This document shows positions 15,903 to 25,138 of a stretch of DNA of 53,797 nucleotides, one piece after another. The stretch is from Luteolibacter flavescens (lineage in GTDB: Bacteria; Verrucomicrobiota; Verrucomicrobiia; Verrucomicrobiales; Akkermansiaceae): assembly GCF_025950085.1 (NCBI RefSeq), contig NZ_JAPDDS010000022.1, positions 1-53,797 of the forward strand, written 5' to 3'. The position numbers and the translations under genes were made by a program. Position 1 is the stretch's first letter. Every line of letters begins with the position of its first letter. A model generated the notes under the pieces. The model saw only the letters and a program-made list of their open reading frames with translations. It searched no databases and was not told the origin of the DNA.

Positions 15903-17555
15903 ATGACGACAACACTCAGCGATCAACCCATCGCTCCCAACGCCAAACGGCTCCTATGGGCCGGATTCATGGCCATCCTCGCCGCCGGTGTAGGTTTTGC
16001 CATCCGCAACGGCATCAATGCCGCGTGGAGCCAGGAATTCGGCTTCACGAACCTCCAGAAGGGTTTGATCGGCGGGGCCGGATTCTCCGGTTTCTGTTTC
16101 GGCATCATCATCGGCGGGGTGATCGTGGACCGGATCGGATACGGGAAGCTCATCATCTCGGCCTTCCTCTTCCACGTGTTGTCAGCAGTGGTGACCCTGA
16201 TGCCGAATGGCGGCATGGAGCAGCAGACCGCCTTCCTGCTCCTCTTCACCGGCACCTTCATTTTCTCTCTCGCCAACGGCACCCTGGAAGCGGTGGCGAA
16301 TCCGTTGGTCGCGACATTGTTCCCGAACAACCGCACGCACTATCTCAATATCCTGCATGCCTCGTGGCCGCTGGGCATGATCCTGGGAGCCCTGATCACT
16401 CTGGCCGTGGGCAACCAATGGAGCTGGAAAGCCCAGCTCGGACTCTACCTGCTGCCCACCGTGATCTACGGTTTCATGTTCATGGGGCAGAAGTTCCCGA
16501 GATCGGACGCCTCCGCTTCCGGTCTGTCCCTGGGTGAAATGATGAAGGAAGTGGGTATCCTCGGAGCGAGTGTTGCCGGTTTCCTTCTCTACCTCTTCAC
16601 GCGTGATGCCGTGGGAGAAAACATCCTCGCCGGTCTGACCAATTCGGATTTCTTCACCGGCGACTCCTGGAATTACATTTCCATGGCGGTGGGCGCGGGC
16701 TTTGTCCTGTGGGTTGCGGTGATCACGAAGTTCGCGATCGGCCACTGGCTGCTGTTCGTCCTCTTCATCGCCCACGCGATCCTCGGTTCGCTTGAACTCG
16801 GCACGGATTCCTGGATCGAGAACATCAACGGCACGATCCTCACGCCGGAGCTTGGCAAGATCCTCTTCATCTTCGCCTGTGCGATCATGTTCGGCCTTCG
16901 CTTCTGCTCCCACTGGATCGAGGACAAGCTGAAGCTCTCGCCGATTGCGATCCTGTTCTCCTGCTCGCTCTTCGCCATCGCGGGCCTCTACCTGGCCGCT
17001 GGTGCGACCGGGGTCACCGCCGCCTTCGGCGCGATGTTCATCTACAGCATCGGCAAGACGTTCTTCTGGCCGACCATGCTGGCGGTGGTGGGCGACCGCT
17101 TCCCGCGCACGGGTGCGGTGGCGATGTCGATCATGGGCGGCATCGGGATGCTTTCCGTCGGCCAGCTCGGCGGCCCGGGCCTCGGCTATGCAAAGGACCG
17201 CTTCACCGCGGAGCACATGGAGGAAAGCGGCTACGGTGAGGTGCTTCAGGCCAACAAGGCCGAGAAGCCCAGCTCCTGGATGGGCTTTGCCGAAGTGACG
17301 GCGCTCGACGGCAAGAAGCTCGAGGAAGCCAAGCACCTCAAAAAGGAAGATCGCACGGCGGAGCAGCAGGCCATGGTGGAAAGCGAGATCGCGGGCAGCC
17401 GCAAGACACTCCGCCACGACGCCATCCTGCCCATCGGCATGGCGGTCATCTATCTTCTCCTGCTGATCTATTTCAAGGCGACCGGAGGATACAAGGCGCT
17501 CCGCATCACCCCGGAAGAAGCCTCGGGCGGCGTGAAAGGACCCGCCGGGTTCTGA
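15903..17555 (+). CDS. MFS transporter
   Basis: 550-residue inner-membrane protein with about 12 hydrophobic segments starting at residue 18 (LLWAGFMAILAAGVGFAI). The fold features of the major facilitator superfamily are present: an N-terminal half with GGVIVDRIGYGKL, the typical helix 2-3 loop (GxxxDRxGxxK), and a matching second half (IGKTFFWPTMLAVVGDRFPRTG). A long soluble insert with charged helices (about residues 440-510, AEKPSSWMGF to GSRKTLRHD) lies before the last helix, which is unusual. The architecture suggests the sugar/nucleoside branch of MFS, but the substrate is not determinable. It is monocistronic, closed by its own terminator. Confidence 0.85.
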   Translation: MTTTLSDQPIAPNAKRLLWAGFMAILAAGVGFAIRNGINAAWSQEFGFTNLQKGLIGGAGFSGFCFGIIIGGVIVDRIGYGKLIISAFLFHVLSAVVTLMPNGGMEQQTAFLLLFTGTFIFSLANGTLEAVANPLVATLFPNNRTHYLNILHASWPLGMILGALITLAVGNQWSWKAQLGLYLLPTVIYGFMFMGQKFPRSDASASGLSLGEMMKEVGILGASVAGFLLYLFTRDAVGENILAGLTNSDFFTGDSWNYISMAVGAGFVLWVAVITKFAIGHWLLFVLFIAHAILGSLELGTDSWIENINGTILTPELGKILFIFACAIMFGLRFCSHWIEDKLKLSPIAILFSCSLFAIAGLYLAAGATGVTAAFGAMFIYSIGKTFFWPTMLAVVGDRFPRTGAVAMSIMGGIGMLSVGQLGGPGLGYAKDRFTAEHMEESGYGEVLQANKAEKPSSWMGFAEVTALDGKKLEEAKHLKKEDRTAEQQAMVESEIAGSRKTLRHDAILPIGMAVIYLLLLIYFKATGGYKALRITPEEASGGVKGPAGF

Positions 17556-17578
17556 TCCTTGCCTGGTCCCGATCTTTC

Positions 17579-17612
17579 AAAGCGCGGTCCCGTCCGGGGC
17601 CGCGCTTTTTTT
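17579..17612 (+). terminator. Intrinsic terminator after the MFS gene
   Basis: Stem AAAGCGCGG (17579-17587) with CCGCGCTTT (17600-17608), T-run to 17612. It lies just before the 3' end of the convergent gene at 17626 and may serve both. Confidence 0.88.
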
Positions 17613-17625
17613 GTCGGGCCAGCGT

Positions 17626-18168
17626 TCAGGGCATGCCGGTCTCGTCCACGCCGGCGCTGTCGGTGCCGAATTTTTCCTTCAGCTCCACGCGGCGCATCGC
17701 GTTCTCGGCCTTGAGTTCCTGGATCTGGATGGCCCAGCGGTTCATCTGCCACTGGTGGAGGAACCACAGGCCGGTCGCCAGCATGCCGGTCAGCATGATC
17801 CAGGTGGCCCATGCGGCGGAAAGCGGCAGCCATCCATCAATGTCTTTCACATGACCTGCCACGACGACGAGCGACTCGACGCCGGCAAGGATACCGCAGG
17901 CCACGATCGTGTTGCTTTCATTCCGCACGAACCAATAGACCGCCGCACCGAGGAAGAAGATGTTCGGGATGATCCACATGGTCAGCAGCAGCATCGGGCT
18001 GCCGAGCAGCATGCCACCGTTGAATCTCCCGCCGTCCGCTAGATTTGCGGCATTCAGGGCGGGCGCGCCCATCGTGCACCCGAGCCAGATGGAGGCGACG
18101 AAGAGGAAAAGCTGCTTGAGGAGCCAGCCCACGCCGCTGGCAAACACGTCGCCGAAATCGATCTTCAC
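17626..18168 (-). CDS. Small membrane protein of unknown function
   Basis: 180 residues with four hydrophobic segments (about 14-32, 54-80, 87-104 and 117-137). A C-terminal amphipathic, coiled-coil-like tail rich in Glu/Lys follows (MNRWAIQIQELKAENAMRRV). I do not recognise the family. The Nudix gene ends its own transcription unit 28 bp upstream on the same strand, so the two may be co-transcribed. Confidence 0.7.
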   Translation of the reverse strand: MKIDFGDVFASGVGWLLKQLFLFVASIWLGCTMGAPALNAANLADGGRFNGGMLLGSPMLLLTMWIIPNIFFLGAAVYWFVRNESNTIVACGILAGVESLVVVAGHVKDIDGWLPLSAAWATWIMLTGMLATGLWFLHQWQMNRWAIQIQELKAENAMRRVELKEKFGTDSAGVDETGMP

Positions 18169-18195
18169 ACTTTCACGCTGGGCGGAAAGAGGGCG

Positions 18196-18744
18196 TCAGG
18201 GAAGTAGAGAGATACGCCATTTTTCCACCATCCGCAGCATGGACTCCTCGCCGGTCAGCTCCGCCACGCCATCGAGCGGCACCCAGCGCAGGTCGTGGGA
18301 TTCATCGCTCACGGTGTAGGCGGTGCTGCCGGTGGCGCGCAGCAGGTAGCGCACGTCGTAGTGCAGGTGCTCCGGGTCGCCCTTGCGCGCGGGGATGGGG
18401 TGGATGTCCAGGTCGAAGATCCCGCTGCCGACCGGCTCGAAGTCACTGAGGCCGGATTCCTCGCGGGCTTCCTTCAGCGCCACGGCGAGCACGTCCGGAT
18501 CACCGTCGGCATGGCCACCGAGTTGCAGCCAGCGGTCGAGCTTCGCATGATGCGTCAGCAGCACCTGCGAGCCATCCGCGCTCACGATCCATGCCGAGCC
18601 GGTCACGTGGCCGATGGCCAGCGAGCGCTCGAAGCAATCCGCCTCCGCCGCGACGAAGCCGGCGAAGCGCTGCACCGTCTCCGTCTCATCCGGGTGCTTC
18701 GCGGCGTAGGCGGCGAGTTGGTCGAGCAGGGGCTGGCGGTGCAT
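18196..18744 (-). CDS. Nudix hydrolase
   Basis: 182 residues. The 23-residue Nudix box spans G77-L99 and keeps the metal-binding glutamates (KEAREESGL, with E92, E95 and E96). The first Glu of the consensus is replaced by Pro83 and the Arg by Lys91, in the GGHADGD style seen in many small Nudix enzymes. The family hydrolyses nucleoside diphosphates linked to another moiety; the substrate here is unknown. The gene is divergent from the ferritin-like gene, with 118 bp between start codons. Confidence 0.9.
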   Translation of the reverse strand: MHRQPLLDQLAAYAAKHPDETETVQRFAGFVAAEADCFERSLAIGHVTGSAWIVSADGSQVLLTHHAKLDRWLQLGGHADGDPDVLAVALKEAREESGLSDFEPVGSGIFDLDIHPIPARKGDPEHLHYDVRYLLRATGSTAYTVSDESHDLRWVPLDGVAELTGEESMLRMVEKWRISLLP

Positions 18745-18862
18745 GGCGCGGACGCTGCCCGCTCGCCACGGAATTGCAACGAAAGCTTCGCAGCGTTTTC
18801 ACCCGCCCGTCGCACTCCCTTCTCCCGCCTCCGCCGGAATCCTGCCGCAACCCATCCACGCC

Positions 18863-19621
18863 ATGAATCCCGATTACTGGACCGAACATTTCCGCCGCAA
18901 TGCCGAGCACCGGCCCGAGCCGGACTGGGACGCGCCCGTGAGTCTGCGCGGGCCGGCCCTCTCGAAGCTGGTGAAGTCGCTGCAGCAATTCCAGCTCGGC
19001 GACGGTGGCGGCCCCGCCTACCTCATCGCGTGGAATCGCGAGCGGCTGCTCGGCTCGGACGCGAAGCTGAAGTCGCTGGTCGATGTCTGGTTCGCGGAGG
19101 AGCGGGAGCACTCGCGGCTGCTGGGCAGCGCGCTGAAGCGCTTCTTCGCCCGCGAGATCCGGGATCACTGGAGCTTCAGCCTTTTCTGCGGCGTGCGGCG
19201 GATGGCGGGCGTGCGCTTCGAGCTCTACGCGCTGCTGCTCACCGAGATCGTCAGCCACGTTTACTACAAGATGATGCGGAAGCACGTGAACGACCGCGCG
19301 GTGCGGGAGATGTGCGCGCTCATCATCCGCGACGAGGCCGGGCACATCGCCTTCCATCGCGCGCGGCTCACTGCGGAGAACCGCCGCTTTGGCAAGGTGT
19401 GGGAAGCCTTCTTCCGCATGCGCGGTCTCGCTGCCGGGACGGTGCTGTGGATGAATCACCGCGGCGCGCTGCGGGCCTCCGGTGCGACCGATGCGGAATT
19501 CTACCGCGGCATCTGGCAGGGCATGGACAATTTCATCCGCGGCCTGCGTGGCGATCTCGAGCGGATGCGTGCCGGTGCGGCAATGAAGCCGTGCTCACAG
19601 ATGGTCGCGGAGTGCGCGTGA
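18863..19621 (+). CDS. Ferritin-like di-iron protein
   Basis: 252 residues, mostly helical. Two ExxH pairs typical of carboxylate-bridged di-iron sites are visible: E80-x-x-H83 (FAEEREH) and E158-x-x-H161 (RDEAGH). E120 or E128 are candidate additional ligands on the middle helix. It could be an oxygenase or oxidase of the ferritin-like superfamily, or an iron-handling protein; the sequence alone does not decide. The ATG at 18863 (MNPDYWTEHF) is preferred over one at 18743, which would overlap the divergent gene's start. Confidence 0.75.
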   Translation: MNPDYWTEHFRRNAEHRPEPDWDAPVSLRGPALSKLVKSLQQFQLGDGGGPAYLIAWNRERLLGSDAKLKSLVDVWFAEEREHSRLLGSALKRFFAREIRDHWSFSLFCGVRRMAGVRFELYALLLTEIVSHVYYKMMRKHVNDRAVREMCALIIRDEAGHIAFHRARLTAENRRFGKVWEAFFRMRGLAAGTVLWMNHRGALRASGATDAEFYRGIWQGMDNFIRGLRGDLERMRAGAAMKPCSQMVAECA

Positions 19622-19633
19622 GGGGACTGCGCC

Positions 19634-20539
19634 TCACTCGCCCTTGTCTTCCTCCAGCGCCTTCAGGCCTTCCTTCGCGGCGGCCACGCTTTCCTCGTCG
19701 GCCTTCAGCTCGATGAGCTTCTTGTAGGCGGCGGTTGCCTCGGTCTTCTTGCCACGCGCTCGGTGCGCCTCGGCGAGATTCATCAGGATGAGCGGATCCT
19801 CCGGAGCCTTCTCCGCGGCCACTTTCAGCAGGCGATAGGACTCGTCCTTGTCGCCCTTCGCATCGGCCAAGGCGGCGAGCAGATTGTAGGCAAAGGGATG
19901 CTCGGGGAAGGCGGCGACGGTCGCATCCAGCAGCTCCTTGCACAGCGCGTCGGCTTCCTCCGTCTCCGCCTGGAAGAGCGGCGCGGTGTAGCCCTGGATC
20001 GACTCCGGGACGAAGGTGGATGCCGGTGAGGGCAGGTCCGCATTGGCCGTCCACTTCAGCTTCGCATCAGGCGCGCTGGAAATCTTCAGGATCTCCCGGA
20101 GCGTCGCCACGGATGACTTCGCGTCGTCCATGCGGAACTGCACCTGCGCGAGGCCGAAGCCGATATCGAGCCGCTGCGGGAAGCGGCGGAAGCCCTCCGT
20201 GGTGAGCGCGAGCGCCTTCTTCCGCAGCGAGGGATCAAGCTCGCCATTCGTGGTGATGCTGCCGACTTCCTCGTTCGTATCGGTGTCGCGGATCGAGGGC
20301 TCGCCCTTGGCGGCGGGCTTCGTGGAGAGATTCACCATGCCGGCGAATTGCCACCAGTAGTTCGAGGCGAGCGCGTAGTAGTCGGGATTTTCCTTCTCGG
20401 ACTCCGCGGTCTCATCGAGGAATTTCACCATCTCCGCGTGGTGGTCGATCTTGCGGATTTTTTCGAAGTCGCCGCGGAAATCACCGAGGGCGACGCCGGG
20501 CAGGACGAGGGAAAGGGCGAGCAGGAGGGGCAGGCGCAT
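19634..20539 (-). CDS. Exported TPR-repeat protein
   Basis: 301 residues with a signal peptide (MRLPLLLALSLVLPGVALG), so it acts in the periplasm or outside. Helical repeats follow. The clearest TPR units are near the C-terminus (AFPEHPFAYNLLAALADAKG, then APEDPLILMNLAEAHRARGK, then AAYKKLIELKADEESVAAA). TPRs mediate protein binding; the partner is unknown. The gene converges on the ferritin-like gene with a 12-bp gap. Confidence 0.8.
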   Translation of the reverse strand: MRLPLLLALSLVLPGVALGDFRGDFEKIRKIDHHAEMVKFLDETAESEKENPDYYALASNYWWQFAGMVNLSTKPAAKGEPSIRDTDTNEEVGSITTNGELDPSLRKKALALTTEGFRRFPQRLDIGFGLAQVQFRMDDAKSSVATLREILKISSAPDAKLKWTANADLPSPASTFVPESIQGYTAPLFQAETEEADALCKELLDATVAAFPEHPFAYNLLAALADAKGDKDESYRLLKVAAEKAPEDPLILMNLAEAHRARGKKTEATAAYKKLIELKADEESVAAAKEGLKALEEDKGE

Positions 20540-20656
20540 GGGCGGCGAAGATAGATCAAAATACCGCCGTCCGCGCGGAATCTTTTCGGGCACTCATGAA
20601 AATGAATTCGCCGATTGCCGTTGATCGCCGGGCGGGATCTCCGCGAGGCTTCCGGC

Positions 20657-22816
20657 ATGCCGGTCACCGGCCCAAAGGAATTCTTCCAAGGCATCCTGGA
20701 GCGTGAATCGCTGCGGCCGGACCTGAACCGCGCGATCCGCGGGACGGTGGCATTCATGGTGCCGCTGTGTGTCGCGCTCTTCGGCGGCATCCCGGTGGAT
20801 CTGGTCTTCCCGTGCATCGCCGCGCACACCATCGCGCTGGTGGATGTCCGCGGGGCATACTCGCTGCGGCTGGGCCTGCTGCTCGCGATGAGCGCGGTGC
20901 TGGCCATCGCGACCGCGCTGGGGGTGCTGGGCATGGAGAGCCTGCCGCTCGCGGTGCTGGGCTGCGTGCTGGTGAGCCTGGCGGGCGGGCTGTGGCGTCA
21001 CCTGAGCAGCGAGCACGGGCCGGGGCTGGCGATCGGCACCGGCCTCATGTTCCTCATCTCGCTCTCGCCGCACACCACCCGGCCGGATGCGATCCATCCC
21101 GCGCTCGGTGCCTTGGCGGGCGGGCTCTTCGGCGTGCTGCTGCAGGTGCTCGGCTGGCCATTCCACCCGCAGCATCCGCTGCGCCGCACGGTGGCGGAGA
21201 GCTGGCTCGCGCTGGCGGACCTGCTCGATGCGCTGGCGATGGAGGGAGAGGGGCGGCACGAGGCGATCGTGCACCGGCAGGCCGATCTGCGGACCACGCT
21301 GAATCAGACGCAGGCGGTGCTCGCGGAAGCGAATGCGTTGCCCGGAAAGCTGCCGTATCACCTGGAGCGGCTGAATCTCGCCGCAGCGCGCCTGACGCTG
21401 CGGGTGATCGTGCTGAATACCTCGCTGGAGGCGGCGATGACGCGCGGTGCCTCGTCTTCCTCCGCGCCGCTCGCCGCGGGATTCGCGCCCGTGCTGGCAT
21501 CGCTGTCGAATTCCGCGCGCATGGTGGCGCTCGCCGTGGTGTCGCGGCAGGCGTCGCACCTCGCGGCATTCGAAGTGCGGCTCGCGCGTCTGGAGAATCT
21601 GCTCGCGGTGCTGCGTTCGCAGATCCGGTCGCGTCTCGGCGATGATGCGGCGGGCGGACAGCTCGACGACATCCTGCGGCAGATCGAGGAGCAATTGCCC
21701 GCGCTCCGCGAGGCGCTGGGCGCGACGCTCGACCGGGCGAGCGAGCGCGGGGCATTCTCGCTGGAGCTCTTCGATCTCCACACCCTCACGTTGCGGCCGC
21801 TCGCCGCGTCGCTGAACCTGCGGGGCAGGATCGATCCCGCGCTCGTGCGCCACACCGCGCGCATGGTGGTGCTGGTGGCAGCGGGGGTGATCGTCTTCAA
21901 GGTGCTGGAGATCCCGCACGGCTACTGGCTGCCCTTCTCGATGATCGTGGTCTTGCAGCCGGACTTCGGCTCGACGCGGAAGCGCGCCGCGGAGCGCATG
22001 CTGGGCACGCTGGCGGGCGGCATCATCGCGAGCAGCGTGCTGTGGCTGCATCCGCCGCTCGGCGTGCTGCTCGCCGCGGTGGCGGTGACCATCGCGCTCT
22101 TCTCCTACTACGTGAAGCGTAGTTACGGCATCGCGGTGATCTTCATCACGCTGAATGTGGTGCTGCTGCTGGAGGCACATCAGACGGTGACGCTGGCGAT
22201 CACGCTGGAGCGGCTGGGCTGCACGCTGGCGGGCGGGTCGCTGGCACTCATCGCCGCGCTGATCTTCTGGCCGGTGTGGGAGCGGCAGCGCTTCCCGGAG
22301 ATCATGGGGAAGGCGCTGGGGGCGAACCTCGGCTACCTGCGCGAGGTGGTCATGCGCTTGGAAGACGGGCGTCCGCATGACGAGGAGCTGCTGCAACACC
22401 GGCGCACCGCGGAGTCGGCGAATAGCGAGGTCTTCTCCTCGCTGCGCCGCATGACCGCCGACCCGAGAAGCCGTCGCGATGGGCTGGAGCAGGCGGCCGC
22501 GCTGGCGAATGGGAACCAGCGCGTGACCAATGCGCTGTCCGTGGTGACGGTGCATCTGAATGACCAGCGCACGCGCCATCCCGAGCTGCTCGCGCGCTTC
22601 CTCGGGATCTGCACGGAGGGCTTTGGCGCTCTGCAGCCGGGAGCGGCGGGACTGGATGCCGCGCTCGCTTCCCTGGAGGCCTTCACGCTGCCGGAGATCG
22701 ATGCCGACCATCGCGATGCCACGCGTTTCCGCGAGCCATGGGTGTATCCGCAGCTCGCCCGCATCGTCACGGAGCTGGCGGCGATGCTGCTGGCGGCGAA
22801 GGGCCGCGTGCCGTGA
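20657..22816 (+). CDS. FUSC-family membrane protein
   Basis: 719 residues with the two-lobed layout of the FUSC/aromatic-acid-exporter-like family. A cluster of hydrophobic helices at about 25-190 is followed by a long helical soluble region (about 190-400). A second cluster follows at about 405-545 (GYWLPFSMIVVLQPDFGSTR, then RMLGTLAGGIIASSVLWL), then a C-terminal soluble tail. The motif with PDFGSTRKRAAERMLGT is characteristic of the second lobe. Related proteins export aromatic acids or affect fusaric-acid resistance; the substrate here is unknown. The sulfatase gene follows after 44 bp on the same strand and may be co-transcribed. Confidence 0.85.
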   Translation: MPVTGPKEFFQGILERESLRPDLNRAIRGTVAFMVPLCVALFGGIPVDLVFPCIAAHTIALVDVRGAYSLRLGLLLAMSAVLAIATALGVLGMESLPLAVLGCVLVSLAGGLWRHLSSEHGPGLAIGTGLMFLISLSPHTTRPDAIHPALGALAGGLFGVLLQVLGWPFHPQHPLRRTVAESWLALADLLDALAMEGEGRHEAIVHRQADLRTTLNQTQAVLAEANALPGKLPYHLERLNLAAARLTLRVIVLNTSLEAAMTRGASSSSAPLAAGFAPVLASLSNSARMVALAVVSRQASHLAAFEVRLARLENLLAVLRSQIRSRLGDDAAGGQLDDILRQIEEQLPALREALGATLDRASERGAFSLELFDLHTLTLRPLAASLNLRGRIDPALVRHTARMVVLVAAGVIVFKVLEIPHGYWLPFSMIVVLQPDFGSTRKRAAERMLGTLAGGIIASSVLWLHPPLGVLLAAVAVTIALFSYYVKRSYGIAVIFITLNVVLLLEAHQTVTLAITLERLGCTLAGGSLALIAALIFWPVWERQRFPEIMGKALGANLGYLREVVMRLEDGRPHDEELLQHRRTAESANSEVFSSLRRMTADPRSRRDGLEQAAALANGNQRVTNALSVVTVHLNDQRTRHPELLARFLGICTEGFGALQPGAAGLDAALASLEAFTLPEIDADHRDATRFREPWVYPQLARIVTELAAMLLAAKGRVP

Positions 22817-22860
22817 CCCGCGGTTGAAAGTGCCCGGGCCGTGGGCAAGTATCCCGCGAA

Positions 22861-24396
22861 ATGACAGCTCCCCGCATTCTCCTCGCGCTGCTGGCGATCG
22901 GCGCGTTGGCGCAGGCCGCGCCGCCGAACATCGTCTTCATCCTCGCCGATGACATGGGCTACGGAGACCCGCGGCATGCGGGCGGGAAGGCACCCACGCC
23001 CCACATCGACCGGCTCGCGGCGGAGGGCATGCGCTTCACCGACGCGCACACGTCCTCGTCCGTCTGCACGCCCACGCGCTACGGGCTGATGACGGGCCGC
23101 TACAACTGGCGCTCCACGCTGAAGCAGGGAGTGCTGCAGGGGAACAGCCAGCCGCTGCTGGAGAAGGACCGCACGACCGTCGCGGAATTCCTGAAGTACG
23201 AAGGATATAGTACTTCGGTGGTCGGCAAGTGGCACCTGGGGCTCGGCTGGTCGCGGCTGCCGCGGAACCGCAAGGCGGACAGCGGCCCGACCGAGGGCAC
23301 GGGATGGGGGCTGGACTATCGCGGGAAGCTGCCGCGCGGCCCGCTGGCGGAGGGCTTTGACGAGAGCTTCATCATCCCGGCGTCGCTGGACATGGGGCCC
23401 TTCCTCTACCTGCGGGATGACAAGCCGACGGCCATCCCGAGCGTGACGAAGACGTGGCTGCGGCCGGGTGCGGCGGCGGCGGACTTCGAGGCGGTGAAGT
23501 GCCTGCCGGATTTCGCGCGGGAGTCGCGGGACTTCATCCGCCGCAGCGCGGAGGCAAAGGACAAGCCCTTCTTCCTCTACCTGCCGCTGACGAGCCCGCA
23601 CACGCCCATCGTGCCCGGCGCGGAGTGGAAGGGGAAATCCGGCATCGGCGACTATGGCGATTTCCTTATGGAGACGGATTGGGTGGTCGGCGAGGTGCTC
23701 GCGGAGCTGGAGGCGCAGGGCGTGGCGAGGCACACGCTGGTGATCTTCACGTCCGACAATGGCTTCGCGCCCTATGCGGACCTGAAGGCGCAGCTCGAGA
23801 AGGGCCACAAGCCGCTGGGTGACCTGCGCGGGACGAAGGCGGACATCTTCGAGGGCGGGCATCGCGTGCCCTTCCTGGTGCGCTGGCCGGAGGTGGTGAA
23901 GGCGGGCGGGACTTCCTCCGCGACCATCTGTCTGAATGACTTCTTCGCCACTGCGGCGGATGCTGTCGGGAAGCTCTCAAGCATCGCGCCGACCGCGGCG
24001 GAGGATAGCTTTTCGCTGATGCCTTTGCTGAAGGGCGAGGGTGGATATGCGAGGGGCTTCACCATTCATCATTCGGCGAAGGGGGCCTTCGCGATCCGGC
24101 AGGGGAGCTGGAAGCTCTGCCTGTGCCCGGACTCCGGCGGGTGGTCGGACCCGAAGCCGGACTCGGCGGAGGCAAAGGAGCTCTATCCGGTGCAGCTCTA
24201 CGATCTGGAGAAGGATCCGGCGGAGAAGGTGAACCTCGCGGAGAAGGAACCGGAACGGGTGAAGGAGATGGCCGCGCTGCTTGCCAAGGCGATCCGGGAA
24301 GGACGCACGACGCCAGGGCCGAAGCAGGAGAACGATGGCGAGGCGATCGTGTTTCCGGAGCGGGTGCGGGGGTTGTTGCCGGTGCTGGGGGAGTAG
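22861..24396 (+). CDS. Secreted sulfatase, Cys-type
   Basis: 511 residues with a signal peptide (about 1-20) leading into PNIVFILADDMGYGD, the metal-binding start of alkaline-phosphatase-like sulfatases. The formylglycine motif is C69-T-P-T-R, so Cys69 would be oxidised by a maturase before the enzyme works. GRYNW, KWHLG, the FTSDNG block and GDLRGTKADIFEGGHRVP are all in order. It would remove sulfate esters from extracellular polysaccharide or other sulfated compounds. No maturase gene is present in the window, so it must be supplied from elsewhere. Confidence 0.93.
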   Translation: MTAPRILLALLAIGALAQAAPPNIVFILADDMGYGDPRHAGGKAPTPHIDRLAAEGMRFTDAHTSSSVCTPTRYGLMTGRYNWRSTLKQGVLQGNSQPLLEKDRTTVAEFLKYEGYSTSVVGKWHLGLGWSRLPRNRKADSGPTEGTGWGLDYRGKLPRGPLAEGFDESFIIPASLDMGPFLYLRDDKPTAIPSVTKTWLRPGAAAADFEAVKCLPDFARESRDFIRRSAEAKDKPFFLYLPLTSPHTPIVPGAEWKGKSGIGDYGDFLMETDWVVGEVLAELEAQGVARHTLVIFTSDNGFAPYADLKAQLEKGHKPLGDLRGTKADIFEGGHRVPFLVRWPEVVKAGGTSSATICLNDFFATAADAVGKLSSIAPTAAEDSFSLMPLLKGEGGYARGFTIHHSAKGAFAIRQGSWKLCLCPDSGGWSDPKPDSAEAKELYPVQLYDLEKDPAEKVNLAEKEPERVKEMAALLAKAIREGRTTPGPKQENDGEAIVFPERVRGLLPVLGE

Positions 24397-24413
24397 GTTT
24401 CTTGGCGGAAGCT

Positions 24414-24450
24414 GCCGGAGGCGGAGCGCTGGCTTTAGCCGGCGAGTGTC
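24414..24450 (+). repeat. Dispersed 37-bp repeat, copy 2
   Basis: Same sequence as 24997-25032 and, inverted, 164-200. It begins 18 bp after the sulfatase stop. Confidence 0.85.
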
Positions 24451-24471
24451 CTTCGCTTGGACTGGTGGATT

Positions 24472-24525
24472 TTTTCAACCGCAGATGGACACGGATGAAC
24501 GCAGATGAAGAAGGGATGGTGGGGA
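24472..24525 (+). repeat. CGCAGATG-type dispersed repeat, left arm
   Basis: The CAACCGCAGATGGACACGG type followed by ATGAACGCAGATGAAG and AAGGGATGG. An inverted, somewhat diverged copy lies at 25080-25132, so the two bracket the repeat island. Confidence 0.75.
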
Positions 24526-24528
24526 AGA

Positions 24529-24591
24529 GGTGATTGGGTGATTGGGTGATTGGGTGAGGAGGTGGAAGGTGGAAGGTGGAAGGTGGAAGGG
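24529..24591. repeat. Tandem arrays: octamer GTGATTGG x 3, then heptamer AGGTGGA x 4-5
   Basis: Bases 24529-24556 repeat an 8-mer and 24559-24591 repeat a 7-mer, almost abutting. The heptamer differs from GGTCGGA at one position after rotation (GGTGGAA). Confidence 0.9.
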
Positions 24592-24644
24592 GACGAAGCG
24601 GATATGGGATAGATGTGATGGCGGGGTTGGGTGATCGGGGTTCT

Positions 24645-24941
24645 CAGGGCCAAGGGCCCGGCCATTCCTCAGCCCGGGCCATCGGCCCGGGTGTGGACGG
24701 GGAAATGATGGCGGCCTGAAAGGTCGCGATACGTGTCGGTGGGTCTCGACCGGAAGGAAGACGACGAGGCGATGGCCATGCGATGCGTGAAGGCGTTCCG
24801 TGCGAGTGGCGAGTGGCGTTCTTGATCGAGCGGCCTGCCACGTATCGCGGCCCTTCAGGCCGCCGGGTTGTGCCGGGCTTTTACCCCGGGCGATGCCCGG
24901 AGCTGAGGGATGGCCGGGCCTTTGGCCCTGGGAAGGCGAAG
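24645..24941. repeat. Inverted pair of REP-type repeats
   Basis: Two arms of about 97 bp (24645-24741 and 24838-24935) are inverted copies of each other around a 96-bp core. Each arm contains three small hairpins: GGCCNNNGGCC-like, CCCGGG-NNN-CCCGGG and GCGGCC-NNNN-GGCCGC. The same modules occur at 41989-42287, 42856-43174 and 43290-43392 around the transposase gene. Confidence 0.8.
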
Positions 24942-24982
24942 GTCGGAGGTCGGAGGTCGGAGGTCGGAGGTCGGAGGTCGGA
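24941..24982. repeat. Heptamer array GGTCGGA x 6
   Basis: Six tandem copies of the same heptamer as at the window's left edge, and next to the same 37-bp dispersed repeat. Confidence 0.95.
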
Positions 24983-24996
24983 ACGAGCCGGATAGT

Positions 24997-25032
24997 GCCG
25001 GAGGCGGAGCGCTGGCTTTAGCCGGCGAGTGT
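24997..25032 (+). repeat. Dispersed 37-bp repeat, copy 3
   Basis: Near-identical to 24414-24450, in the same orientation. It is separated by 14 bp from the GGTCGGA array, as in the left-edge locus (inverted). Confidence 0.85.
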
Positions 25033-25079
25033 CCTTCGCCAAGGCCCGACTCAATCTCTCAATTCCTCAATGCCCAATC

Positions 25080-25132
25080 ACCTCCCCATCCCTTCTTCAT
25101 CTGTGTGCATCAGTGTTGATCTGTGGTTGGAG
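25080..25132 (-). repeat. CGCAGATG-type dispersed repeat, right arm
   Basis: Inverted, partly diverged copy of 24472-24525 (reads CATCCCTTCTTCATCTG on the plus strand). Confidence 0.7.
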
Positions 25133-25138
25133 AATGCA

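Noticed and set aside
20594..22711. Open frame of 705 codons antisense to the FUSC gene
   Set aside because: Arg/Gln/His-rich composition typical of a shadow frame; the opposite strand has clear membrane segments and family motifs.
24529..25032. Possible CRISPR array in the repeat island
   Set aside because: The repeats are 7-8 bp direct tandems or single long elements. There are no regularly spaced 25-40 bp repeats with unique spacers.
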